64,000 bases of DNA from contig NZ_JAMGBG010000043.1 of the NCBI RefSeq assembly GCF_023516595.1, positions 118,343-182,342 on the forward strand, read 5' to 3'. This DNA comes from Streptomyces neyagawaensis (GTDB lineage Bacteria > Actinomycetota > Actinomycetes > Streptomycetales > Streptomycetaceae). Positions 17,686 through 25,464 of the stretch are shown here, in pieces (the first letter of the stretch is position 1; each line of letters begins with the position of its first letter). Made by a program: the position numbers and the translations under genes. The notes below the pieces were generated by a model that had not been told where the DNA came from, did not search any database, and worked only from the letters and a program-made list of their open reading frames with translations.

Positions 17686-18990
17686 TCATTGGCCGGAAAT
17701 AGTCAGGTCGGCCCTGCGGGGCGTGGCGAAGCCCTCCAGGTCCGCGCGGGTCAGTCCGGTCGCCCCGGACACCTCGTCGATGTCGAGGGCGCCGCAGTCG
17801 AGGCCGCGCAGCAGATAGCCGCTGAGGGCCTTGGCGGTGGCGGGCTCGTCCATGACGTCGCCGCCGGCGCGGTTGGCGTAGCGGGACAGGCGGGCGGCGG
17901 CCTGTTCGTAGCCCTCGCGGTAGAAGGCGAAGACGGCCGCGTAGCGGGTCGGGATGTGGCCGGGGTGCATGTCCCAGCCCTGGTAGTAGGCACGGGCCAG
18001 GGCGCGGCGGGTGAGGCCGTAGTGGAGGCGCCAGGCGTCGTGGACCTGTTCGGTCGGACCGACCGGGAGGACGTTCGTCGAACCGTCCGAGACGCGGACG
18101 CCGGTGCCCGCCGCGGCGACCTGCATGATCGCCTTGGCGTGGTCGGCGGCGGGGTGGTCGCTGGCCTGGTGGGCGGCGGAGACCCCGAGGCAGGCGCTGT
18201 AGTCGAAGGTGCCGTAGTGCAGTCCGGTGGCGCGGCCCTCGGCGGCGCCGATCATGCGGGCGACGGTGGCGGTGCCGTCGGCGGCGAGGATGGCCTGGCT
18301 GGTTTCGATCTGGATCTCGAAGCCGATCCGGCCGGGCGCGAGGCCGCGCGCCTTCTCGAAGGCCTCCAGCAGGCGGACCATGGCGGTGACCTGCTCGGGG
18401 TACGTCACCTTGGGCAGGGTCAGCACGAGCCCGTCGGGCAGGCCGCCGGCCTCCATCAGGCCGGTGAGGAAGATGTCGAGGGTGCGGATGCCCCGGTCGC
18501 GTACCGGCGCCTCCATGCACTTCATGCGGATGCCCATGTACGGGGCGGCCGTGCCGTTCGCGTACGCCTGCGCGATCAGCCGGGCGGCGCGGGCGGCGGC
18601 CTCGTCCTCCTCGGTGTCGGGGCGCGGCCCGTAGCCGTCCTCGAAGTCGACGCGGAGGTCCTCGATCGGTTCGCGTTCCAGCTTGGCGCGGACCCGGTCG
18701 TAGACGGGGCCGGCGAGGTGGTCGGGGAGTCCGAGGACGGTGGCGAAGGACGCGGCGTCGGGGGCGTGCGCGTCGAGGGCGGCGAGGGCCCGGTCGCCCC
18801 AGGTGCGGAGGGTGTCGGCGGCGAACGCGTCGCCGGGGACGTAGACGGTGTGCACCGGCTGGCGGGTGCCGGGGTCGCCGGGGTAGCGGCGCTCCAGTTC
18901 CGCGTCGACGGGGGCGAGGGAGGCGCTGATCTTCTCGCTGACGGCGCCCGCGAGACTCGTCGCCACGTTCTCCTGCCGACCCTGCCCCAT
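17686..18990 (-). CDS. HpcH/HpaI aldolase / citrate lyase-like protein (DUF6986 type)
   Basis: A 434-residue TIM-barrel enzyme of the CitE/malyl-CoA-lyase-like superfamily. ATG 18990 (MGQGRQENVATS) is preceded by GGAGG with a 5-base gap, so it is preferred over ATGs at 19002 and 19032. Conserved features include LRVDFEDGYGPRPDTEEDEA (metal Glu/Asp), LTLPKVTYPEQV, and GFEIQIETSQAILA (second metal Glu). A C-terminal region GWDMHPGHIPTRYAAVFAFY matches this actinobacterial subfamily. The reaction is not proven; a C-C lyase acting on a dicarboxylic or glyoxylate-linked substrate is the family expectation. A palindrome just upstream suggests control by an IclR/GntR-type regulator. Confidence 0.8.
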   Translation of the reverse strand: MGQGRQENVATSLAGAVSEKISASLAPVDAELERRYPGDPGTRQPVHTVYVPGDAFAADTLRTWGDRALAALDAHAPDAASFATVLGLPDHLAGPVYDRVRAKLEREPIEDLRVDFEDGYGPRPDTEEDEAAARAARLIAQAYANGTAAPYMGIRMKCMEAPVRDRGIRTLDIFLTGLMEAGGLPDGLVLTLPKVTYPEQVTAMVRLLEAFEKARGLAPGRIGFEIQIETSQAILAADGTATVARMIGAAEGRATGLHYGTFDYSACLGVSAAHQASDHPAADHAKAIMQVAAAGTGVRVSDGSTNVLPVGPTEQVHDAWRLHYGLTRRALARAYYQGWDMHPGHIPTRYAAVFAFYREGYEQAAARLSRYANRAGGDVMDEPATAKALSGYLLRGLDCGALDIDEVSGATGLTRADLEGFATPRRADLTISGQ

Positions 18991-19003
18991 TCCGACCTCC
19001 ATC

Positions 19004-19018
19004 TTCCGCTCTACGGAA
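19004..19018. promoter_or_regulatory. Operator candidate TTCCG-N5-CGGAA
   Basis: A perfect 5-base inverted repeat with a CTCTA spacer, 14 bases upstream of the lyase ATG at 18990. The form resembles operators of IclR-family regulators of glyoxylate and ureide genes (established for the family in general). The cognate regulator is not in the window. Confidence 0.5.
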
Positions 19019-19178
19019 TCTACGATCCGCATGACGAAGCTAATCGGGGATCTTGGCCCGGGTCAACACCGTCCCGGCGTGGGATTCCCCATGCTTCCCC
19101 CTGGTCACCGCTATCCCACCGTCTTCTTCCGTATTCATTCGGCAAGCTTCATCCTGACTCCCAAGGGGAGGAGATCGC

Positions 19179-20084
19179 GTGCCGAACGAGGCCGGAGTGA
19201 CACGCCGCCAAGGACTCAAGTCCGCGGCGGTGGCCGCCATCGCCGCACCATTGCTCACCACGGCGGGCTCCACACAGCCCGCCGCCGCCGGCGAGTACGC
19301 GGGCGCACTGAACGTCATGACGTTCAATGTGCGCTTCGCGACCGTCGTCGACGAGACGCCCCGCTGGACGGTCCGGCGTCCGGTGATGCGGGCGTTGCTG
19401 CGCCGCGAGCGGCCCCACCTCATCGGCACCCAGGAGGGCCTCTACCAGCAGCTGCGCATGATCGAGAAGGATCTCGGCGGGCACTACGACTGGATCGGCA
19501 CCGGCCGTGGGGGCGGCAGCAAGGACGAGTTCATGGCGATCTTCTACGACACCCGCCGACTGGAGCCGATCGAGTTCGACCACTTCTGGCTGTCGGACAC
19601 CCCGTACACGATCGCGTCCAATACCTGGGGCGCGGACTGGCTGCGCATGGTGACATGGGTCCGCTTCGCCGATCTCGCCGACGGGGGGCGGGAGTTCTAC
19701 GCCCTGAACACCCATCTGGACAGCGTCAGCCAGTACGCCCGCGAGCGGTCCGTCGGGCTCATCGGCAAGACGATCGCCGGATGGGACCGGTCGTTGCCGG
19801 TCGTCGTCACCGGTGACTTCAACGCGGCCGCCCACGACAACCGGGTGTACGAGCAGATGCTGGACATCGGACTCGTGGACGCCTGGGACGCGGCGGGCTC
19901 GCGCAGCGAGGCGTACGGCACCTACCACGGCTACCGGGGACTGAGACCGGGCGGCCGGCGGATCGACTGGATCCTCACCTCGCCCGGCGTGACCGCCAAC
20001 TGGGCGGCGATGAACACCTTCTCGGTGGACGGGCTGTACCCGAGCGACCATCTGCCGGTGCAGGCCTCACTGACCCTGGGATGA
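19179..20084 (+). CDS. Tat-exported endonuclease/exonuclease/phosphatase family protein
   Basis: A 301-residue secreted hydrolase. It starts at GTG 19179 after AGGGGAGGAGATC. A twin-arginine signal is visible (TRRQGLKSAAVAAIAAPLL, residues 8-26) with cleavage after AAA/G near residue 37. The DNase-I-like fold begins LNVMTFNVRF, with the metal Glu in GTQEGLYQQL, VTGDFNAAAHDN (Asp/Asn), and the catalytic His in YPSDHLPVQA. Related secreted proteins act on phosphodiesters, sphingomyelin or sugar phosphates; the substrate is not clear. A strong bidirectional terminator follows the stop codon. Confidence 0.9.
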   Translation: MPNEAGVTRRQGLKSAAVAAIAAPLLTTAGSTQPAAAGEYAGALNVMTFNVRFATVVDETPRWTVRRPVMRALLRRERPHLIGTQEGLYQQLRMIEKDLGGHYDWIGTGRGGGSKDEFMAIFYDTRRLEPIEFDHFWLSDTPYTIASNTWGADWLRMVTWVRFADLADGGREFYALNTHLDSVSQYARERSVGLIGKTIAGWDRSLPVVVTGDFNAAAHDNRVYEQMLDIGLVDAWDAAGSRSEAYGTYHGYRGLRPGGRRIDWILTSPGVTANWAAMNTFSVDGLYPSDHLPVQASLTLG

Positions 20085-20087
20085 GCG

Positions 20088-20125
20088 AAGGCCCCCGCGA
20101 CCGTTCGCACGGTCGCGGGGGCCTT
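20088..20125. terminator. Strong bidirectional terminator, 17-bp perfect stem
   Basis: Arms 20088-20104 (starting AAGGCCCCCGCG) and 20109-20125 are perfect complements with the loop TCGC. The stem ends in AA...TT, giving a short T tract on both strands. It separates the convergent nuclease and etfA genes. Confidence 0.85.
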
Positions 20126-20139
20126 CAGCGCAGGGAGGA

Positions 20140-21102
20140 TCAGCCCTTGCGGACCTTGATCTCCTCGGTGAGCTGCGGGACGACGTCGAAGAGGTCGCCG
20201 ACGACGCCGTAGTCGACGAGGTCGAAGATCGGGGCCTCGGCGTCCTTGTTGATCGCGACGATGGTCTTCGAGGTCTGCATACCGGCACGGTGCTGGATCG
20301 CGCCGGAGATGCCGGAGGCGATGTACAGCTGCGGCGAGACCGACTTGCCGGTCTGGCCGACCTGGTTGGTGTGCGGGTACCAGCCGGCGTCCACCGCGGC
20401 ACGCGAGGCGCCGACGGCCGCGCCGAGGGAGTCGGCGAGGGACTCGATCAGCGCGAAGTTCTCCGCGCCGTTGACGCCACGGCCGCCGGAGACCACGATC
20501 GCGGCCTCGGTCAGCTCCGGACGCCCGGTCGACTCACGCGGGGTGCGGCCGGTGACCTTGGTGCCGGTGGCCTGAGCGGAGAAGGTGACGTCCAGCGCCT
20601 CGACCGCGCCGGCGGCCGGGGCGGCCTCCACGGCGGCCGAGTTCGGCTTGACCGTGATGACCGGGGTGCCCTTGGAGACACGGGACTTGGTGGTGAAGGA
20701 CGCGGCGAACACCGACTGCGTCGCGACCGGACCCTCGTCGGAGGCCTCCAGGTCGACGGCGTCGGTGATGATGCCCGAGCCGATGCGCAGCGCGAGACGG
20801 GCGGCGATCTCCTTGCCCTCGGCGGAGGAGGGGATCAGCACGGCGGCCGGGGAGACGGCGGCGACGGCGGCCTGGAGGGCGTCGACCTTCGGGACGACCA
20901 GGTAGTCGGCGTACTCGGCGGCGTCGTGGGTGAGGACCTTGACCGCGCCGTGCTCGGCGAGCGCGGCGGCGGTGTCGGCGGCACCGGCACCCAGCGCGAC
21001 CGCGACGGGCTCGCCGACGCGGCGGGCCAGGGTCAGCAGCTCCAGGGTGGGCTTGCGGACGGCACCGTCCACGTGGTCGACGTAGACGAGAACTTCAGCC
21101 AT
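20140..21102 (-). CDS. etfA: Electron transfer flavoprotein alpha subunit
   Basis: A 320-residue FAD-binding subunit that passes electrons from acyl-CoA and other dehydrogenases to the quinone pool. The N-terminal alpha/beta domain starts MAEVLVYVDHVDGAVRKPTL. The C-terminal FAD domain carries GGRGVNGAENFALIESLADS, VGASRAAVDAGW, QVGQTGKSVSPQLYIASGIS and SKTIVAINKDAEAPIFDLVD, all standard. It starts at ATG 21102, after AGGAGAACCATTCCC. It lies 96 bases downstream of etfB on the same strand, forming the normal operon. Confidence 0.97.
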   Translation of the reverse strand: MAEVLVYVDHVDGAVRKPTLELLTLARRVGEPVAVALGAGAADTAAALAEHGAVKVLTHDAAEYADYLVVPKVDALQAAVAAVSPAAVLIPSSAEGKEIAARLALRIGSGIITDAVDLEASDEGPVATQSVFAASFTTKSRVSKGTPVITVKPNSAAVEAAPAAGAVEALDVTFSAQATGTKVTGRTPRESTGRPELTEAAIVVSGGRGVNGAENFALIESLADSLGAAVGASRAAVDAGWYPHTNQVGQTGKSVSPQLYIASGISGAIQHRAGMQTSKTIVAINKDAEAPIFDLVDYGVVGDLFDVVPQLTEEIKVRKG

Positions 21103-21198
21103 GGGAATGGTTCTCCTAGCGGAATTACGAAGTCTGAGGGGGCGTAAGGGAGTTGGGCTCGGCCGGGCCGCAGGGGGCCGGGCCGGGCCGCGGGGGCC

Positions 21199-21984
21199 TT
21201 AGATGAACTTCTGGCCCGCGAGGAACTCAGCGAGCTGCTTGCCGCCCTCGCCCTCGTCCTTCACGATCGTGCCGGCGGTGCGCGCGGGACGCGCGGCAGC
21301 GGAGTCGACGGCCGTCCAGGCGCCCTCCAGACCGACCTCCTCGGCCTCCAGGTCGAGGTCGGACAGGTCCCAGGACTGAACCGGCTTCTTCTTCGCCGCC
21401 ATGATGCCCTTGAACGACGGGTAACGAGCCTCGCCCGACTGGTCGGTCACGGAGACCACGGCCGGCAGGGAAGCCTCCAGCTGCTCCGAGGCGGCGTCGC
21501 CGTCACGGCGGCCCTTGACCACACCGTCCTCGACGGACACCTCGGACAGCAGGGTCACCTGCGGCACGCCCAGGCGCTCGGCGAGCAGGGCCGGGACGAC
21601 GCCCATGGTGCCGTCGGTGGAGGCCATGCCGGAGATCACCAGGTCGTAGCCGGCCTTCTCGATCGCCTTGGCGAGCACCAGGGAGGTGCCGATGGCGTCG
21701 GTGCCGTGCAGGTCGTCGTCCTCGACGTGGATCGCCTTGTCCGCACCCATCGACAGCGCCTTGCGCAGCGCGTCCTTGGCGTCCTCGGGGCCGACGGTCA
21801 GCACGGTGATCTCGGCGTCGTCGGCGTCCTCGGCGATCTGCAGCGCCTGCTCGACGGCGTACTCGTCCAGCTCGGAGAGCAGACCGTCCACGTCGTCACG
21901 GTCGACGGTCAGGTCATCGGCGAAGTGCCGGTCGCCAGTGGCGTCGGGCACGTACTTCACAGTGACAACGATCCTCAAGCTCAC
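21199..21984 (-). CDS. etfB: Electron transfer flavoprotein beta subunit
   Basis: A 261-residue AMP-binding ETF subunit starting at GTG 21984 (MSLRIVVTVKYVPDATGDR). The family signature includes VDRDDVDGLLSELDEYAVEQ, ALSMGADKAIHV and GMASTDGTMGVVPALLAERL (ETF-beta motif). It has the expected length of about 260. It is the first gene of the etfB-etfA operon. Its promoter region has a 7-bp inverted repeat at 22016-22036. Confidence 0.97.
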   Translation of the reverse strand: MSLRIVVTVKYVPDATGDRHFADDLTVDRDDVDGLLSELDEYAVEQALQIAEDADDAEITVLTVGPEDAKDALRKALSMGADKAIHVEDDDLHGTDAIGTSLVLAKAIEKAGYDLVISGMASTDGTMGVVPALLAERLGVPQVTLLSEVSVEDGVVKGRRDGDAASEQLEASLPAVVSVTDQSGEARYPSFKGIMAAKKKPVQSWDLSDLDLEAEEVGLEGAWTAVDSAAARPARTAGTIVKDEGEGGKQLAEFLAGQKFI

Positions 21985-22015
21985 GCCGGCTCTCCTACTG
22001 CATCGTCATTTCTGG

Positions 22016-22036
22016 GCTGCCTGCTATGGAGGCAGC
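22016..22036. promoter_or_regulatory. Inverted repeat upstream of etfB
   Basis: GCTGCCT and AGGCAGC flank a 7-base spacer, 32 bases before the etfB start. It could be an operator or a leader stem. Confidence 0.4.
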
Positions 22037-22227
22037 ATAGGCGCCTGAAGCGGCCGATCCCGATCGGGGCGACCTGCGCTCCGGTCGGAATATTACTCGC
22101 CAGTACGACGCCTACCGTCCCGCATCTCATCCCCGCTAAGCAAGCGCTTTGAACTGTGAGGTAGGCAACCCTGCGTAATCGGTCGGGAATCGAGCGGGAA
22201 ACCTCGCGCCTCGTTCGCCCGCGCGGA

Positions 22228-22737
22228 TCAGTCGCGCAGGCCGCTGAAGCGTCCCTGGTGGTAGAGCAGCGGCCGTCCGGTACCGCAAGGGTCGCCGAGG
22301 ACGACCTCGGCGAGGACGATCCGGTGGTCGCCCGCCGGGACCCGGGCCACTACCCGGCACACCAGCCAGGCGAGCACGTCGTCGAGGACGGGAACCCCTT
22401 CCGGGCCGCTACGCCATTCGGTGGGCGCCCCGAACCGGTCGGCGCCGCTGCGGGCGAAGGTGGCGGCCAGCTCCTGCTGGTGCTCGCCGAGTATGTGCAC
22501 GCCCACGTACTCCGCCTCGGCGATGGCGGGCCAGCTGGAGGCGCCGGTGCCGATGCCGAAGGAGAGCAGCGGGGGTTCGGCGGAGACCGAGGTGAGGGAG
22601 GTGGCGGTGAAGCCGACCGGGCCCGTGAGGCCCTGGGCGGTGATCACGGCGACTCCGGCGGCGTGCCGCCGGAACACGGAGCGCAGGAGGTCGGGGGAGG
22701 CGAGCCGGGGGGAACCGAGGCCGGAGGTGGCCGTCAT
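22228..22737 (-). CDS. Flavin reductase family protein (FMN-binding split barrel)
   Basis: A 169-residue flavin reductase-like protein, HpaC/RutF type, which supplies reduced FMN to a two-component monooxygenase. It starts at ATG 22737 (MTATSGLGSPRLASPDLL) with AAGGA about 8 bases upstream; longer in-frame starts lack a ribosome site. The core reads RRHAAGVAVITAQGLTGPVG, then FTATSLTSVSAEPPLLSFGI (FMN phosphate contacts), and VGVHILGEHQQELAATFA. It ends in the strand GRPLLYHQGRFSGL. No monooxygenase partner is next to it. Confidence 0.9.
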   Translation of the reverse strand: MTATSGLGSPRLASPDLLRSVFRRHAAGVAVITAQGLTGPVGFTATSLTSVSAEPPLLSFGIGTGASSWPAIAEAEYVGVHILGEHQQELAATFARSGADRFGAPTEWRSGPEGVPVLDDVLAWLVCRVVARVPAGDHRIVLAEVVLGDPCGTGRPLLYHQGRFSGLRD

Positions 22738-22942
22738 GGGTGATGTCCTTCGGGTGGGGTCGACGAGCGGGGTCCGTGGCTGCTCAACAGCCTGGACAGC
22801 GCGAACTCGCCGTGCGGACCAGGTCCACATGGACACGCTCGAAGAGAAGGAGTTCCCGGGGCATGCCGTCAGATTGACGATACGTGACGCGTACAGTCAA
22901 GCGCGTCCCGTCATCCGGGAGGTAGGTCACGGGCCACTCCCC

Positions 22943-23356
22943 TCACACGGCTTCGCCGAGCGCGGCGATCACATCCGCCTTGCGCGGCTGACCCGCGGCA
23001 CGCCGTACGATCCGGCCGTCCGCGTCGAGGACGAGCACGGTCGGGGTCTTGAGGATGTCGAGCCGGCGGACCAGGTCGAGGTGTTGCTCGGCGTCGATCT
23101 CCACATGGGCGACGCCCGGGACCATCGCGGTGACCTCGGCGAGCACCCTGCGGGTGGCCCGGCAAGGGGCGCAGAAGGCGCTGGAGAACTGGAGGAGCGT
23201 GGCCCGTTCGCCGAGCGCCTCCCCCAACTCGGCGGCGTCGAGCCGCTTCTCGCCGTCCCGCACGCGCACTCCGACTCTCCCGCTCCGCCGCCGTTGCAGC
23301 ACTCCGAAGGCGCTCGCCGCGGCAAGCACCAGTACGCACACCACCAGTCCGGTCAC
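22943..23356 (-). CDS. Membrane-anchored thioredoxin-like protein
   Basis: A 137-residue protein starting at GTG 23356. One N-terminal helix (MTGLVVCVLVLAAASAFGVL) anchors it, followed by basic residues RRR. The thioredoxin fold carries the redox motif FCAPCRATRRVL and the cis-Pro segment ILKTPTVLVLD. The active site CAPC replaces the usual CGPC. By charge bias the domain after RRRSGR may face the cytoplasm. It is divergent, with a 75-base gap, from a DUF4395 membrane protein, a recurrent Actinobacteria pairing with thiol chemistry. Confidence 0.88.
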   Translation of the reverse strand: MTGLVVCVLVLAAASAFGVLQRRRSGRVGVRVRDGEKRLDAAELGEALGERATLLQFSSAFCAPCRATRRVLAEVTAMVPGVAHVEIDAEQHLDLVRRLDILKTPTVLVLDADGRIVRRAAGQPRKADVIAALGEAV

Positions 23357-23431
23357 AGGGTGCTTCAGCGTTCATGAGACTGCAAAGATTCCCGACTCCT
23401 CGAAGAGATTGGCTTGCGGAATGCTTGACGC

Positions 23432-23851
23432 ATGGACGACATCGATGTGAGAGGACCGCGCTTCGGTGCGGCCGTGACGGCGGTCGTGCTGGCCGCCGCG
23501 CTGATCAGTGGCAGCGCCTGGCTGCTGGCCTGGCAGACGTTCGCCTTCGCGCTGGGCGCGGCGGGCGGGGTGGGTCGTTCGCCGTACGGCTGGGTCTTCC
23601 GCAGGGTGGTCCGGCCGCGGCTCGGGCCGCCGACGGAGTTCGAGTCGCCCCGGCCGCCGCGGTTCGCCCAGTCCGTCGGGCTGGTGTTCGCGCTGGTGGG
23701 GTTGGCCGGTTTCACGCTGGGCCCGGAGTGGCTGGGGCTCACGGCGACGGGGGCGGCGCTCGCGGCGGCCTTCCTCAACGCGGTGTTCGGGTACTGCCTG
23801 GGCTGCGAGATGTACCTGCTCGTGCGCCGGGTGACGGTACGCGCCGGGTGA
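23432..23851 (+). CDS. DUF4395 membrane protein
   Basis: A 139-residue integral membrane protein with about four helices. The family's conserved features are visible: early VRGPRFGAAVTAVVLAAALI, the GRSPYGWVFRRVVRPRLGPP loop, ESPRPPRFAQSVGLVF, and a conserved double cysteine in GYCLGCEMYLLVRR. The two cysteines and the divergent thioredoxin gene suggest a membrane thiol or sulfur-transfer role; this is inference. Confidence 0.88.
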   Translation: MDDIDVRGPRFGAAVTAVVLAAALISGSAWLLAWQTFAFALGAAGGVGRSPYGWVFRRVVRPRLGPPTEFESPRPPRFAQSVGLVFALVGLAGFTLGPEWLGLTATGAALAAAFLNAVFGYCLGCEMYLLVRRVTVRAG

Positions 23852-23963
23852 GGACATGAGAAGGCCCGGGAGGGGGCCGAGTGGGCCGACGTGACGAGAA
23901 TCTCGCACTTCACCGGCACCAGGGCTGGCTACTCGTGCGTTCTTCGGGCACGATCTGCGACAA

Positions 23964-23981
23964 GCCGTAAACCTACGGCTG
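23964..23981. promoter_or_regulatory. Inverted repeat AGCCGTA-N4-TACGGCT before the acyltransferase gene
   Basis: A perfect 7-base inverted repeat, 58 bases upstream of the acyltransferase ATG; the text continues GCGTAAC. TACGG-type repeats occur upstream of lipid genes in Streptomyces, so a TetR-family lipid regulator is possible. Regulator unknown. Confidence 0.5.
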
Positions 23982-24038
23982 CGTAACTTTTCCGCCGGGA
24001 GCCCCCTTCCCAGGCAGAGAGAAGGGTCCACTCCGTCC

Positions 24039-24767
24039 ATGGCAGAGCTTGTCTACCGTCCCGCGATCGGTCTCGCCCTCACCCTGTTCAAGGCCTGGGA
24101 CCTGAAGATCGACTGCAAGGGGTCGGAGAACATCCCGCGCTCGGGCGGCGCCGTACTGGTGAGCAATCACATCAGCTATCTGGACTTCATCTTCGACGGG
24201 CTGGCCGCTCTGCCGCAGAAGCGGCTGGTGCGCTTCATGGCCAAGGAATCGGTGTTCCGGCACAAGATCTCCGGCCCGCTGATGCGCAACATGCGGCACA
24301 TCCCCGTGGACCGCACCCAGGGCGAGGCTGCCTACGCGCACGCGCTGGACTCGCTGCGTTCCGGGGAGATCGTCGGGGTGTTCCCCGAGGCCACGATCTC
24401 GCAGTCGTTCACCCTCAAGAGCTTCAAGTCGGGTGCCGCCCGGCTGGCCCAGGAGGCCGGTGTCCCGCTGATCCCGATGGCGGTGTGGGGCACGCAGCGA
24501 CTGTGGACCAAGGGCCACCCGCGCAACTTCAAGCGCAGCCACACCCCGATCACCATCCGGGTCGGCGAGGCGATAGAGGCATCCAAGGACAAGTACGCCG
24601 GTGCGATCACCCGGCAACTGCGCGAGCGCGTCCAGGAGTTGCTGGAAGCCGCGCAGCGCGCCTACCCGGTGCGCCCCAAGGGGCCGGACGACACCTGGTG
24701 GATGCCGGCCCACCTCGGCGGCACGGCCCCGACCCCGGAGCAGGTCCGCGAGGCCGAGGCCCGCTGA
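24039..24767 (+). CDS. 1-acyl-sn-glycerol-3-phosphate acyltransferase family protein
   Basis: A 242-residue PlsC-type membrane-associated acyltransferase for phospholipid synthesis. Motif I is NHISYLD (His-x4-Asp), motif II lies in KRLVRFMAKESVF, motif III is FPEATIS instead of the usual FPEGTRS, and motif IV is VPLIPMAVWGTQRLW. The variant motif III is common in this actinobacterial subgroup. A C-terminal tail of about 30 residues (PDDTWWMPAHLGGTAPT) is typical of Streptomyces members. Its stop is only 6 bases from the convergent transglutaminase gene. Confidence 0.93.
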   Translation: MAELVYRPAIGLALTLFKAWDLKIDCKGSENIPRSGGAVLVSNHISYLDFIFDGLAALPQKRLVRFMAKESVFRHKISGPLMRNMRHIPVDRTQGEAAYAHALDSLRSGEIVGVFPEATISQSFTLKSFKSGAARLAQEAGVPLIPMAVWGTQRLWTKGHPRNFKRSHTPITIRVGEAIEASKDKYAGAITRQLRERVQELLEAAQRAYPVRPKGPDDTWWMPAHLGGTAPTPEQVREAEAR

Positions 24768-24773
24768 CCCGGC

Positions 24774-25367
24774 CTACAGCGCCGCGGGGAGCGTCTCCCA
24801 GAGCCGTGTCCGGTCGGGCGCGGCTCTGAGTGCTGCGAGGACGTCGGGGTGGGGCGTGGCGTGGAGGACCGGGTAGTCGCACTCCCCTGCCGCAGGGTCG
24901 GGGACCCATGCCAGCCGTTCCCCGGCGAGGGAGAAGCGGGCGTCCACGCCCGGTTTGTTGCCGCGGGGGTCCTGCCGGTGCCAGCCCCCGTCGAGGCGCA
25001 CGGCGACCAGACCGTGCACGGCGTGTCCGCCGCCGTCGTCGTGCGCCAGCCGCTGGTAGCACAGGGCCGTCGGGATGTCCTCGGCCCGTAGCAGGGCGGT
25101 CAGCGCATGCGCCTTGGCGTAGCAGATCCCGGTGCCCTGCTCCAGGACGTCGGAGGCGCGCCAGGTGACGCGCGGGTCGTCGGCGTCCGCCGAGTGCGGA
25201 ATGGCGTCGCGGACGAACTCGAAGGCCAGTCGCGCATAGTCATACGAGTCGGCTGACTGACGGGCCAGCCGCGCGGCGGTCTCCCGCACCACCGGGTGGT
25301 GGTGGTCGATGACATCGTCGGCGGTCAAGTAGGCGGACAGGTCAGGGGTTTCCTGGATCAGCTCCAT
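24774..25367 (-). CDS. Transglutaminase-like cysteine protease-fold protein
   Basis: A 197-residue cytosolic protein with a transglutaminase-like triad: Cys in GTGICYAKAHALTALLRA, His in DDGGGHAVHGLVAV, Asp in WHRQDPRGNK. The N-terminal helix region has LTADDVIDHHHPVV. Members are thought to be proteases or amidases; no substrate is known. The ATG at 25367 lies just downstream of a promoter bracketed by a 14-base inverted repeat (25377-25434). Confidence 0.85.
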   Translation of the reverse strand: MELIQETPDLSAYLTADDVIDHHHPVVRETAARLARQSADSYDYARLAFEFVRDAIPHSADADDPRVTWRASDVLEQGTGICYAKAHALTALLRAEDIPTALCYQRLAHDDGGGHAVHGLVAVRLDGGWHRQDPRGNKPGVDARFSLAGERLAWVPDPAAGECDYPVLHATPHPDVLAALRAAPDRTRLWETLPAAL

Positions 25368-25376
25368 GCCCGCAGA

Positions 25377-25434
25377 GCATAGAAATACGGCCGCCCGAGG
25401 GTCAATGCATTTTCAGGCGACCGTATATCTATGC
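25377..25434 (-). promoter_or_regulatory. Promoter with two inverted 14-base sites, for the transglutaminase-like gene
   Basis: GCATAGAAATACGG (25377-25390) and CCGTATATCTATGC (25421-25434) are inverted copies with 13 of 14 matches and a 30-base spacer. On the minus strand the spacer carries TTGACC, and a TATGCT element about 18 bases later overlaps the proximal copy. Two bound repressor units could bracket the promoter. Confidence 0.6.
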
Positions 25435-25464
25435 AATCTCAGTCTTGTCGGTGAGGGCCGCCGC

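Noticed and set aside
22156..22175. Possible iron box (TGAGGTAGGCAACCC) upstream of the flavin reductase stop
   Set aside because: It lacks one base of the TTAGGTTAGGCT pattern and stands behind a gene end, not at a promoter.
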